A DNA stretch of 64,000 bases from Arthrobacter sp. ISL-28 (GTDB lineage Bacteria; Actinomycetota; Actinomycetes; Actinomycetales; Micrococcaceae), in contig NZ_JAGGPJ010000014.1 in the NCBI RefSeq assembly GCF_018613875.1, positions 62,001 through 126,000 of the forward strand, given 5' to 3'. A model generated the notes under the pieces. That model ran no database searches. It saw only the letters and a program-made list of their open reading frames with translations, and was not told where the DNA came from. The first letter of the stretch is position 1; each line of letters opens with the position of its first letter. Shown here in pieces: positions 26,351 to 35,414 of the stretch. The position numbers and the translations under genes are program-made.

Positions 26351-27714
26351 CAGATCGACCAGGCAAGCCGAAAGCGTTCGGCAAGCTCGTCCGGCGCGAG
26401 GTCCGCGGAGGTCCGCTGTTCATAGCGCCGGACGGCCACGGTGGCGTCGACGACGGCGTCTCCGAGAAGTCCGCGTGCGAGGCGTGACGTGTCGAGCGTG
26501 TCGATGATGGCGGCGGGGGAGTTTGGGAGCATCCGAATGTTGGCCCGGTGCCGCTCGTCTTCGGAAAGCCGTCCCGGGTCGCCGGGGACCGCTGCCGGAA
26601 GCTTGCGCCCGCTGCGGATTCCCTCAAGGGCAAGTGCGAGGATGGCTGCGGAGGCCAGGTACACGTTTGCAGACGGGTCGACGATTTTCACTTCGACGTT
26701 GGCTCCGTGGGGGTTGCTCCTGCCCTCGTTCAGAAAGCGCACTGAGGCTTCCCGGTTTTCCAGACCCCAGCACAAGTAGGCACCCGACCACGTGCCGGGC
26801 GCCAACCGGCTTCCGGACAAAACTGATCCTGTGAGGAATCCCTGGATATCGGGGAGTCCTGCGATGATTCCTCCGATGGCCGCGCCCCCTTCGCCGGAGA
26901 TGCCGTACGGTCCGCTGCCGCCGGAGAACAGCGGCAGGCCGTTCTTTTGGAGTGAAAAGTGCTGGTGAGCACCATTTCCGACGGTGCCGGGAAAGGGCGA
27001 TGGGGAGAAGGAGGCCTGCATGCTGTGGGCTCTGGCCGCGATGCCAACCATGATCTTGGCAAGGACCACGGTGTCGGCGGCATGAACGGGCGAGGCAGGG
27101 GGAAGCGAAAACTCGAACTGGTTTCTGCCGTACTCGGCGTGGATTTGCTCAATGGGAATGCCGGCCTGGTTCATCGCTGACAGCAGGTCATCGAGGAATT
27201 CCGATCGGTCCAGAAGGCCGGTTGCCCCATACGGAACCCATGACGTGGTTTCCAGCGCTGAGCCGTCCGGAGAGGTGAGGAAGAATTCAAGCTCGTGGCC
27301 TACGAGTGCCTGGTATCCGGCCTGGTTGAGACTGCCGTCGACGCCGGCCAGAAGGCCGCGGGCACAGGCCGGAGACGGCGCTCCGGCTTGTTCGAACAGG
27401 CTGGCGGGTGCCCACGCCCAGCCTCCCTGCAGCACACGGAGACCCGTGATATCGATCTTGAGGCGCATATCGCCAACGGGCGTGATGCTGTCCGTGAACG
27501 CTATCCCGCCGTCGATGGTGAACACATGCCAGACAGGGGCAGCACCCATCCCAGCCTGATGGAAGGTTCCGAGCCGCGCTAGCGGAACGCTCTTGGCCAG
27601 GGTGATGCCCGAAGCATTCACCACCGTGCCGATCACAGTACGGACGCCGGCCTCTTGGAGTTCGCGTTGTGCCCTTGCTACGGCGGATTCGTCGGCTGAT
27701 GTGATGCGAGTCAT
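26350..27714 (-). CDS. Glutamine-synthetase-like ligase (FluG C-terminal half type)
   Basis: 454 residues from the ATG at 27714; the frame extends upstream but that part reads as intergenic. Catalytic motifs: the metal/substrate segment EYGRNQFEFSL, the ATP-site GNGAHQHFSL and NREASVRF. It lacks the adenylylation-site region of housekeeping GlnA. Such proteins usually join glutamate to an amine other than ammonia (gamma-glutamylation in polyamine, isopropylamine or ethanolamine use), which suits an amidohydrolase partner. Substrate unknown. Divergent from the citA-like gene. Confidence 0.82.
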   Translation of the reverse strand: MTRITSADESAVARAQRELQEAGVRTVIGTVVNASGITLAKSVPLARLGTFHQAGMGAAPVWHVFTIDGGIAFTDSITPVGDMRLKIDITGLRVLQGGWAWAPASLFEQAGAPSPACARGLLAGVDGSLNQAGYQALVGHELEFFLTSPDGSALETTSWVPYGATGLLDRSEFLDDLLSAMNQAGIPIEQIHAEYGRNQFEFSLPPASPVHAADTVVLAKIMVGIAARAHSMQASFSPSPFPGTVGNGAHQHFSLQKNGLPLFSGGSGPYGISGEGGAAIGGIIAGLPDIQGFLTGSVLSGSRLAPGTWSGAYLCWGLENREASVRFLNEGRSNPHGANVEVKIVDPSANVYLASAAILALALEGIRSGRKLPAAVPGDPGRLSEDERHRANIRMLPNSPAAIIDTLDTSRLARGLLGDAVVDATVAVRRYEQRTSADLAPDELAERFRLAWSI

Positions 27715-27883
27715 GCGCCTATCATGCACGCGCGGTACGGCAGGAAAACAGCACCAGGGAGCAACCACAGGTGCGGTATAGTTCACCCCACCGCGAGGAA
27801 ACGGCGCGGAATCGCGGGGACGGCGAACCGGGCCGCCTGCTCGCGCACGACGGCGGCCCACGCACACAGAAAGACAGCACCAC

Positions 27884-29491
27884 ATGACTCGACGGCGAGG
27901 AATGTCCCTGGCGGGGCAGTATCTCCGCCTGCAGCTGCTGATTGTGCTGGCCGTGCTGGTGGCCGTGGTGGCGATCTCGCTGGCGCAGTCCGCCGCGGCC
28001 TTCGAGCGGATCGAAGGGGGCCGTGCCCTGTCGGCAGCCGAGACTCTTGCCGCGAATCCTGTCGTCCGCAGCCTGCTCGCCGATGCTCAGCCAAGCGTCG
28101 GTACTGCGCTGCCCTCCGTGGCTGAGTCGGTGCGGACAATCTCAGGTTCCTCGCGCGTTGCCCTGGCGCGGGCCGACCGGATGGTGGTGACGTCGTCGGA
28201 CCCATCGCAGGAGGGCCGTGAGATGGTGCTCGGCGACAGTGTCGTGATGACCGGACGGGCCTGGACCGGATTGGTGGACACCGGGGGAACGGAAGCGGTC
28301 TCTGCCCACGTGCCCGTGCTGGACGACCGCGGGAAGATGGTGGGCATCGCTTCCGTGGGGAGGAATTTCCCTTCAGCCCTGGAACGGCTCGGGGCCGCCG
28401 TGCCGAACCTGTTGACGTACGTGGGCGTGGCCAGTGTGCTGGGTGTCGCGGGTTCGCTGCTGCTGGCCAGGAGGGTCAAGAGGCAGACCCTGGGCATGGA
28501 GCCAGATGAGATCACCGGCCTCGTGGAGAACCGGGAAGCCATGCTTCATGGGCTCAAGGAAGGCGTGGTGGCGCTGGATCCCCAGCACAGGATCACGGTG
28601 GTCAACGACAGTGCACGGCGCCTGCTCGGACTGCCGGACGACTGCGTGGGAAAGGATCTGGGCAGCCTCTCCGTGCAGCCGGCCCTGAAGGAAGTGCTGA
28701 CCCAAGACCAGCCAGGTCCGGACAGGCTGGTCCTGGTCGGTGAGAGCCTGGTTGTGCTGAACCGGATGCCCATGCGCTCACACGGCCGGGTCATCGGCTC
28801 GGTGACCACGCTGCGTGACCGGACGGAACTGGCGTCGCTCGAGCGCGAGCTGGGCACGACGCGGACGGCCACGGACACCCTTCGCGCCCAGGCCCATGAA
28901 TTCGCCAACCAGCTCCACACGATCTCCGGCCTGATCCAGATCGGCGAGTATGACGCCGTCGTCCAGTTCGTCAACGGCACGACGTCGAACCGTACCCGCC
29001 TCAACGAAGAAGTGACCAGCCGGATTGAGGACCCCGCCTTGGCCGCCCTGCTCATTGCCAAATCGAGCCTCGCCGCCGAACGCGGCGTTTCGCTGGAGCT
29101 AGCGCCGGAGTCCCGCCTGGGCCGGGTGGATGAGGAACTGTCCCGGGACCTGACCACCGTGGTGGGAAACCTCGTGGACAACGCCCTCGATGCGGTCACG
29201 AACACGGCCAACGCGGAGGTTGAGGTCATCATCGAGGAGGACGACGGCGCGGTGAGGGTTGTGGTGAGCGATTCCGGGTCGGGGGTCCCGCCTGACGTCA
29301 TGGACGATATCTTCCGCCAGGGGTTCAGTACCAAGAATTCGTCCGACGGCGGCCGCGGCTATGGCCTGGCGCTCGCCAGGGTCGTGTGCCAGCGCCGCGG
29401 CGGCCGGCTCACCGTGCACAACGACGGCGGCGCGGTGTTCACCGCGGAACTGTTTCCCGTGGAACAGAACGGCAAAGGAAGGCAGCCATGA
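27884..29491 (+). CDS. Sensor histidine kinase, CitA/DcuS family
   Basis: 535 residues. Membrane segments at about 15-37 and 165-187 flank an extracytoplasmic sCache-type sensor domain. A cytoplasmic PAS domain (about 205-320) follows, then the phosphorylated His in AQAHEFANQLHTISGLI and a HATPase (NLVDNALDAV, DSGSGVP, GRGYGLALARVV). CitA/DcuS kinases sense citrate or C4-dicarboxylates. Overlaps the response regulator by 3 nt. The nearby tctCBA operon is the obvious target. TATAGT at 27778 may be part of its promoter. Confidence 0.92.
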   Translation: MTRRRGMSLAGQYLRLQLLIVLAVLVAVVAISLAQSAAAFERIEGGRALSAAETLAANPVVRSLLADAQPSVGTALPSVAESVRTISGSSRVALARADRMVVTSSDPSQEGREMVLGDSVVMTGRAWTGLVDTGGTEAVSAHVPVLDDRGKMVGIASVGRNFPSALERLGAAVPNLLTYVGVASVLGVAGSLLLARRVKRQTLGMEPDEITGLVENREAMLHGLKEGVVALDPQHRITVVNDSARRLLGLPDDCVGKDLGSLSVQPALKEVLTQDQPGPDRLVLVGESLVVLNRMPMRSHGRVIGSVTTLRDRTELASLERELGTTRTATDTLRAQAHEFANQLHTISGLIQIGEYDAVVQFVNGTTSNRTRLNEEVTSRIEDPALAALLIAKSSLAAERGVSLELAPESRLGRVDEELSRDLTTVVGNLVDNALDAVTNTANAEVEVIIEEDDGAVRVVVSDSGSGVPPDVMDDIFRQGFSTKNSSDGGRGYGLALARVVCQRRGGRLTVHNDGGAVFTAELFPVEQNGKGRQP

Positions 29492-30156
29492 TCAACGTCC
29501 TTATCGTCGACGACGACTTCATGGTGGCCAAAGTCCATGCCGGCTTCATCCAGCGCACGCCCGGTTTTCAGGTCGTGGGGGTGGCCCACACCGGCGCCCA
29601 GGCGATACTGGAGACGCATCGGCTGCAGCCGGACCTCGTCCTGCTGGACATCCACCTTCCCGATATCAACGGGCTGGACCTGATGCACCAGCTGCGCGAA
29701 GCGGCGCCGGAGCTGGATGTCCTGGTCATCAGTGCGGCCAGGGAAGTGGAGACGGTCCGGCGGGCACTGCGCGGCGGGATTGTGCACTACCTGATCAAGC
29801 CGTTTTCACAGACGGACCTGCAGGAGCGCCTGGAGCATTACCGGAATACGTACCAAAGCCTGACCTCCTCGAAGGATGTTGCGGAGCAGGCCGATGTCAA
29901 CCGCGTGTTCGGGCTGGAGCGCGGGGACCGGCCGCTGCCCAAGGGGTGCAGCGCCGAGACACTGCAGGTGGTGGAGCGCGCATTGCACGCCGCCGAGGGC
30001 GACGTCTCCGCGGCCGAACTGGCCGTGCTGGTCGGAACCTCGCGGGTGAGCGCCCGTCGCTACCTGGAGTACCTCAACGACGAGGGGCTGGTGGACGTTA
30101 CCCTGAAGTACGGCGTCGGGCGTCCCGAGCGGCGGTACGTGTGGAAGGCAGGATGA
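29488..30156 (+). CDS. Response regulator, CitB/DcuR family
   Basis: 222 residues. The receiver domain has VDDD at 8-11, the phospho-acceptor Asp in LLDIHLPDING and the conserved Lys in LIKPF. The C-terminal domain (about 145-220) has a winged helix-turn-helix (VSAAELAVLVGTSRVSARRYLEYLNDEGLV) typical of the CitB/DcuR branch. The ATG overlaps the kinase stop (ATGA). It probably activates the tctCBA-usp operon in response to external carboxylates. Ends 6 bp from the convergent adenylate kinase gene. Confidence 0.92.
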   Translation: MINVLIVDDDFMVAKVHAGFIQRTPGFQVVGVAHTGAQAILETHRLQPDLVLLDIHLPDINGLDLMHQLREAAPELDVLVISAAREVETVRRALRGGIVHYLIKPFSQTDLQERLEHYRNTYQSLTSSKDVAEQADVNRVFGLERGDRPLPKGCSAETLQVVERALHAAEGDVSAAELAVLVGTSRVSARRYLEYLNDEGLVDVTLKYGVGRPERRYVWKAG

Positions 30157-30162
30157 TGTCGG

Positions 30163-30753
30163 TCAGAGTGCAGTCCGTCGTGTCCTCACGGTTTCAATGC
30201 CTTTCAGCGCCCCGGCAGTGACCTGATCGACCTCGGCGGTGCCGTCCACGGAGAAAAGAAGACCGCGTTGGGCGTACTGGGCGACGACAGGCCCTGTTTC
30301 TTCACGGTAAAGCTGCATGCGGTGACGGATGACAGCTTCGGTATCGTCGCTCCGCCCTTCGATCCGGGAGCGGAGCAGTAACCTGCGGACGATCTCGTCC
30401 TCATCAACGGTGATTTCCAGAACGGCGTCCAGGGTATGCCCGATGCTTTTTAGTATGTGGTCCAGATCTTCCAACTGGCTGAGAGTCCGCGGGTAACCGT
30501 CAAGGAGGAAACCGTTCTTCGTGTCCTGCTGCCGGAGCCGCTCCTGCACCATGGCCGTTGTGATGTGGCTGGGGACGAGGTTTCCGGAATCCAGGTATTC
30601 CTCCGCTTCGATACCCAACGGCGTCTGGCCGGCCAGATGGGTGCGGAACATGTCCCCGGTGGAGATCCCCGGGATGCCCAACTGTTCGCTGAGCCGGTGC
30701 GCCTGGGTGCCTTTGCCTGAGCCGGGAGGGCCGATGATCAACAGCCTCGTCAT
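30163..30753 (-). CDS. adk: Adenylate kinase (short form, probably a second copy)
   Basis: 196 residues from the ATG at 30753. P-loop IIGPPGSGKGTQA (residues 6-18), the AMP-binding IPGISTGDMFR, GFLLDGYPRTLSQ, and a short lid (RSRIEGRSDD) without zinc cysteines. The enzyme converts ATP and AMP to two ADP. The housekeeping adk of actinobacteria normally lies in the secY ribosomal-protein operon, which is not here, so this is probably a paralogue (inference). No operon partner. Confidence 0.88.
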   Translation of the reverse strand: MTRLLIIGPPGSGKGTQAHRLSEQLGIPGISTGDMFRTHLAGQTPLGIEAEEYLDSGNLVPSHITTAMVQERLRQQDTKNGFLLDGYPRTLSQLEDLDHILKSIGHTLDAVLEITVDEDEIVRRLLLRSRIEGRSDDTEAVIRHRMQLYREETGPVVAQYAQRGLLFSVDGTAEVDQVTAGALKGIETVRTRRTAL

Positions 30754-31094
30754 GGCTTTGTCCGTTCTGACTGTTGGATGGCGCGATTGGGTTCGCGGCT
30801 GGTACTTGTTGCCCGGATGGCAACCATGACACGCCTGCCGGGAGGGGGTCAAGCATCACTCAAGCGTCGGCGCCGCCTCGGTCCGGACTGCGTACTGCGG
30901 AAAATCCGGGTAGTTCCGGCATGAAAAGACGGGTAGTGGCCTCGCGTGACGCCAGGGCACGACGGCCCGTTGAATGAGTCCTGGCAGGACAAATTCAACT
31001 CAACGGGGGGCAACAACATGATCCATTCGCGAAAGCCGGTGGCGTCCTGGCACGGATTGGCGCCGTCGCGCCCTGAGCGGTCCGGGAGCAGGCC
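30754..31094. other. 341-bp intergenic region with a nested dyad
   Basis: No gene seen. It must hold the promoters of adk (minus) and the small membrane protein (plus). At 30969-30999 GTTGAAT pairs with ATTCAAC, enclosing GTCCTG/CAGGAC, a nested dyad about 95 nt before the membrane-protein start that could be an operator or an mRNA hairpin. Confidence 0.4.
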
Positions 31095-31493
31095 ATGAGC
31101 TCCGGGCTGGCGTCGGCCGTGCAGTTCGCAGGGTCCCTGCCCGGCTCGATTCTGCTGACACTGGGACAAGCCCTCGTCGTCGCGTGCGTCTGTTTCGACA
31201 TGGTCCGCGAGCTGTCCGTGCCCCGTTCCCACGGCCGCTACGTGGCCAACACCATTTTCCGGACGCTCGCGCCGCCGGCAATTCTGGTCATGGCATTCAG
31301 CGTCCTGATCGACGCGGCGGCGGGCGCCTGGTCGGGCGTCAGTGCCGGGATGTTCGTGCTCGTCGTCGTGACCTACCGATGGCGCACCTCCTCCGATGAG
31401 GACAACTGGTGGAAGGGCAAGGGCAAAGCATTGGGCCGGTGGCTCCAGAAGCGTGCTTCGGTTTCTTCCCTGACTGCCCCGGCTGCAGCCTGA
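31095..31493 (+). CDS. Small membrane protein, unknown function
   Basis: 132 residues with three hydrophobic stretches (about 8-33, 50-72 and 76-93) followed by a basic, tryptophan-containing cytoplasmic tail (DNWWKGKGKALGRWLQKR). GGGAGCAGG stands just before the ATG. No family recognised. Reasonable codon use, ribosome-binding site and membrane pattern support a real gene. Confidence 0.6.
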   Translation: MSSGLASAVQFAGSLPGSILLTLGQALVVACVCFDMVRELSVPRSHGRYVANTIFRTLAPPAILVMAFSVLIDAAAGAWSGVSAGMFVLVVVTYRWRTSSDEDNWWKGKGKALGRWLQKRASVSSLTAPAAA

Positions 31494-31531
31494 CGCGGGA
31501 CTTTCCGCCCTGGTCCGCGGGACCTTCCCCC

Positions 31532-34500
31532 CTAGTCGTTGAACAGGCCAGCCAAATCCTCGGCCGTCAGCGAGCCGCCCGAGAGCGCGTCGCCTTCCAT
31601 AACGTCGGCGAAGAGCTGTGATTTCTTAGCCTTGAGCGCCATGACCTTCTCCTCGATCGTGTCCTTGGCCACCAGCCGGTAAACCATCACGTTCCGGGCC
31701 TGGCCGATGCGGTGCGTGCGGTCCACGGCCTGCGCCTCGGAGGCCGGGTTCCACCACGGGTCCAGCAAGAACACGTAGTCGGCCTCGGTCAGGTTCAGGC
31801 CGAAGCCGCCGGCCTTGAGGCTGATCAGGAACACCGGGGCCGCGCCGTTCTTGAACTCGTTCACCACGTCAGTACGGTTCCGGGTGCCGCCGTCGAGATA
31901 GCAGAACTCGATGTTCTCCTCGACCAGGCGCTCGCGGACCTTGCCTAGGAAGCCGGTGAACTGGCTGAAAATCAGCGCCCGGTGGCCTTCGGCCACTAGG
32001 TCCTCGAGCTGCTCGAACAGCACGTCCAGCTTGCTGGACCGCACGCCGGACAGCGTCGCGTCCACCAGGGAGGCGTCCAGGCTCAGTTGCCGCAGCAGCG
32101 TCAGTGACTGGAAAATCGTGAAGCGGTTCTTGTTCACGTCGTCGATCAGGCCCAAGATCTTCTGCCGTTCGCGCTGCAGGTGTGTCTGGTACACCTTCTG
32201 GTGCCGCGGGTTCAGCACCACTTCCAGGATCTGCTCCTGCTTGGGCGGCAGATCGTGAATGACCTGCTCCTTCGTCCGGCGCATCATGAGCGGGCGGACC
32301 CGACGGCGGAGCTTGTCCAGCTGCCCCTTGTCACCGTTCTTCTCCACCGGCTTCTGGTAGTACTCGGCGAACCGCTTGGGGCTCGCAAAGAGCCCCGGCG
32401 CCACGATCGAGGTCAGTGCCCAGAACTCCATCAGGTTGTTCTCCAGCGGCGTGCCGGTGATGGCCAGCTTGAAAGCGGCCGGCAGTTTGCGGGCGCACTG
32501 GTACGCCTTGGACTGGTGGTTCTTCACGAACTGGGCCTCATCCAGCACCAGCCCGGCCCACTGCCTCGAGGCGTAGGCGTCGTAGTCGATCCGGAACAGC
32601 GCGTAGGAGGTGATGATGATGTCTGCGCCGGCCATCGCGTCCACCGGGTCCGCGCCGGTCTTCGCGAACGTTTCACCAATGGCCCGCACGGTCAGGCCCG
32701 GCGCGAAGCGCGCGGCCTCCGCCTCCCAGTTGCCCACGACGCTCGTGGGCGCCACTACCAGGAAGGGGGTTCCGCCGTCGGGCGTCGTGGTCCCTGCAAC
32801 GGGCGCGCCGACCCCGGCGGCGTGCTCTTTCGCGGCACACATCAGTGCCAGCGCCTGGACGGTCTTGCCGAGGCCCATGTCGTCCGCCAGCACTCCGCCC
32901 AGCCCGTGACGGTAGAGGAAAGACAGCCAGTTGTAGCCCTCCAGCTGGTACGGGCGCAGTTCGGCGTTCAGCGTGGCCGGCAGCGGAAGGCCCTTCACTC
33001 CGCCCTCAAGCAGTCCGCCCACCGCCTCGCGCCACGCGGCGGCCTGCTCGTCCACGATTCCCAGCTGCGCCAGCTCGTCCCACAGTCCGGCCTGGAAACG
33101 GCTGATCTGCAGCGGGGCGTCCTTGTTGTCCTGCAGGGCGCGGGCTTCATCGATCAGCGCCCGCAGCTGATGCAGCTCGGGAAGGTCCAGGGAGAAGTAC
33201 GCGCCGCTGGGAAGCAGCATCCGCGTCTGGCCAGCCGCCAGCGCCGAAAACAGCGCCGCGAATGATACGGGCTGGCCTTCAAGGGTGATCACGATGCCGA
33301 GATCGAACCAGTCCCGCTGGTCCGTCGCTTTCGTGGAAATCGCCACCACCGGGGCTTCCTCTGCCTCGCGGTAGTCAGCCATCTCACCGGACGTCTCCAC
33401 GGACACACCGGGAGTGTCCTGAAGCCGGGGGAGGACCTCTTCGGTGAAGGCGAGCGTGTCCAGCCCGCTGAGTTCAGCGGTGGCCGCAAGCCGCGGCGTA
33501 CCCCAGCCGCCCGTCGCCGATTCGCCCAGCGCCGGCACCACATCCCAGGGCTGTCCCACGGCTTCGAGGATCCGCGCCTCGGCCGGGTCGTCGCGGTAGC
33601 CGTGGTCACCGGGGTGCCGCCACAAGGGCTGCGCGGTGACGAGGTTCCCGGATTTGTAGTGCCACTCCCAGTGCAACCGGACGCGGTGGTCGGCGCCGTA
33701 GTTCGCCAGCAGGGACAGCGCAGGGACGGCCAGGGTGGGCAGTTCCACCGACTCGTCGGACGCCGTCACCCGGGCTGCCTGCTTGAGCTTGGGGTAGAAG
33801 CCCGTGAGGAAGCGGCTTTCGTCCCGGGCCGGAATACGCAGGGTGCTGCCGGCCGTCACGAAGGTCAGCAGTTCCTCGCTCAGCCCGCTTTCGAGCGGTG
33901 CCAGCGTAATGACCGTGTCCGCGGCGACGCCAGGCAGGGCGTCCCCGCCGGACGTCAGGAAGATGCCGTGCGCCGGCCGGCCGATGGTCCCCACGGAGGC
34001 CGGATCCACCTCCACCCCCTCGACGGTGATGGTGGGAGCAAGCTCCAGCCCGCCGCCGTCGGACGTTTTGGGCCCCCCGCCGTTTTCAGCCGCTTGCTCC
34101 GCAACCGCCGGGCCCTCGACGCTCGAGCCGTAACGGCTCAGATTAAGGCCGACGGCGGCAGGCGACTCTGCGACCCGCACCGGCTCCTGCCCGCGGCTGT
34201 GGACCAGGGCGACTCCGATCTTCTTGGCCTCGTCCAGCAGGCTCCACAGGTTCTTGCCCGCGAAGGAGTTCATCCCCAGCCAGAGGGCAGTCGAGGACTG
34301 CACCCGGTTGGCGGCGGAGGTGTGGGCGGCAAGGAAGGCCTGCATCCACTCCACGTGGGCCTCGTTGCATTCACGCCGGAAATTCAGGTAGCTGAGCGTG
34401 TTCCACGAAACGTCGCCGCGGATCCACTTGCCCTTGGCCCCCATGATCACCGGGCGGGCCTTCAGCTGGCGGACACTGCGCAGCGGATCCCGGCGGCCAG

Positions 34501-34996
34501 TGTAGGAGAAATGCGGGGCCGGCTCCTCCACATCGAACTGGAGGGCCAGCGGGATGCCTCCCGTGGACTGGGTGATGCCGGGCTGGGAAATCAGCGGGCT
34601 CAGGGCCTGCTCCCAGTCGGCGAGCTCGAGCCCTGACGGCTCACGGGACAGCCGGGAAACCTCCGCCGGAGCCAGCAGCTTCACCCGGATGGCCGGATTG
34701 TCCTCCGCGGCGAACAACAGTGCGGCCACATGCTTGCAGTCCTTCCGGACCGGGCAGCTGCAGACGCCGACCGTGCAGCTCCAGCCGCCCGCTTTCCGCA
34801 CCAGTTTCGCGGTCGTGGAGTATGGCACGTCGGCGCCGCCGCGCACCTTTCCCAGCATCAGCCCGGTGGCGGCGTCGAACGAGATCCCGGAGACACGGCT
34901 CCCCATGGCATAGGCGAGTCCGGCCGCGAGGGAGCGGTCGTTGATCGCGGGGGTCTGGATTGCCAGTGCCGCACTCTCGTCCTGTTTGGATGGCAT
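31532..34996 (-). CDS. SNF2-family helicase with SWIM zinc finger
   Basis: 1154 residues. A SWIM finger near residue 78 (CSCPVRKDCKH) precedes a long bacterial SNF2-associated region and the two RecA-like lobes. Walker A is ADDMGLGKTVQ, motif II is LDEAQ, motif III ITGTPLENN, motif V LKAGGFGLNLTEAD and motif VI DRTHRIGQ. It is a DNA-stimulated ATPase of the RapA/HepA-like superfamily 2, acting as a translocase on DNA or protein-DNA complexes. Exact role is unknown. It stands alone with divergent promoters to the small hydrophilic protein. Confidence 0.92.
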   Translation of the reverse strand: MPSKQDESAALAIQTPAINDRSLAAGLAYAMGSRVSGISFDAATGLMLGKVRGGADVPYSTTAKLVRKAGGWSCTVGVCSCPVRKDCKHVAALLFAAEDNPAIRVKLLAPAEVSRLSREPSGLELADWEQALSPLISQPGITQSTGGIPLALQFDVEEPAPHFSYTGRRDPLRSVRQLKARPVIMGAKGKWIRGDVSWNTLSYLNFRRECNEAHVEWMQAFLAAHTSAANRVQSSTALWLGMNSFAGKNLWSLLDEAKKIGVALVHSRGQEPVRVAESPAAVGLNLSRYGSSVEGPAVAEQAAENGGGPKTSDGGGLELAPTITVEGVEVDPASVGTIGRPAHGIFLTSGGDALPGVAADTVITLAPLESGLSEELLTFVTAGSTLRIPARDESRFLTGFYPKLKQAARVTASDESVELPTLAVPALSLLANYGADHRVRLHWEWHYKSGNLVTAQPLWRHPGDHGYRDDPAEARILEAVGQPWDVVPALGESATGGWGTPRLAATAELSGLDTLAFTEEVLPRLQDTPGVSVETSGEMADYREAEEAPVVAISTKATDQRDWFDLGIVITLEGQPVSFAALFSALAAGQTRMLLPSGAYFSLDLPELHQLRALIDEARALQDNKDAPLQISRFQAGLWDELAQLGIVDEQAAAWREAVGGLLEGGVKGLPLPATLNAELRPYQLEGYNWLSFLYRHGLGGVLADDMGLGKTVQALALMCAAKEHAAGVGAPVAGTTTPDGGTPFLVVAPTSVVGNWEAEAARFAPGLTVRAIGETFAKTGADPVDAMAGADIIITSYALFRIDYDAYASRQWAGLVLDEAQFVKNHQSKAYQCARKLPAAFKLAITGTPLENNLMEFWALTSIVAPGLFASPKRFAEYYQKPVEKNGDKGQLDKLRRRVRPLMMRRTKEQVIHDLPPKQEQILEVVLNPRHQKVYQTHLQRERQKILGLIDDVNKNRFTIFQSLTLLRQLSLDASLVDATLSGVRSSKLDVLFEQLEDLVAEGHRALIFSQFTGFLGKVRERLVEENIEFCYLDGGTRNRTDVVNEFKNGAAPVFLISLKAGGFGLNLTEADYVFLLDPWWNPASEAQAVDRTHRIGQARNVMVYRLVAKDTIEEKVMALKAKKSQLFADVMEGDALSGGSLTAEDLAGLFND

Positions 34997-35180
34997 GGTG
35001 CGCGCTACTTTCAGCAGGTCAAAAATCTGCAGGTTATCTGATCCATCTTAGTCAGCCGGGGGCAGCCCTGAAACTTCGGCGATTGTTCACCGTGCAGTTC
35101 TCCGCGGAAAGTGCCGGTGCTACCGTGGAAAGTGATCGACAGGACATTTGACCCACGGTTCAAAAGGAAAGGAGATCGAA

Positions 35181-35414
35181 ATGGTTGAGCGGGGAAACAC
35201 CACCCACGGCCCTGCCCTGGACGACAAGATGCAGCAGGAAACCCAGGGGCTGCGCCAGGGCGGCAGGTCAGGGCATGCGGAGGAGTGGCGGGAAACTGAG
35301 CCACTGCCGGATGACACAGACAGCCAGGAAGTCAGGGAAGCTGTTCGGGAAAATCTGCCGGAGGGTGGCCCTGAGCCCACCGACGTCACCGAGGAACGCG
35401 GCAAGGATGCGTGA
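35181..35414 (+). CDS. Small hydrophilic acidic protein, unknown function
   Basis: 77 residues, starting at the ATG after a strong ribosome-binding site (AAAGGAGA). Rich in Glu, Asp, Gly and Arg, with HGPALDDKMQQE and GGRSGHAEEWRETEPLPDD as its ordered-looking parts. Similar short proteins occur in many actinobacteria, but I know no function. Its stop overlaps the start of the baeRF2-like gene (GTGA), so both belong to one unit. Confidence 0.7.
   Translation: MVERGNTTHGPALDDKMQQETQGLRQGGRSGHAEEWRETEPLPDDTDSQEVREAVRENLPEGGPEPTDVTEERGKDA

Noticed and set aside
32180..33265. 361-codon open frame antisense to the SNF2 helicase
   Set aside because: Overlaps essential helicase motifs, low-complexity composition.
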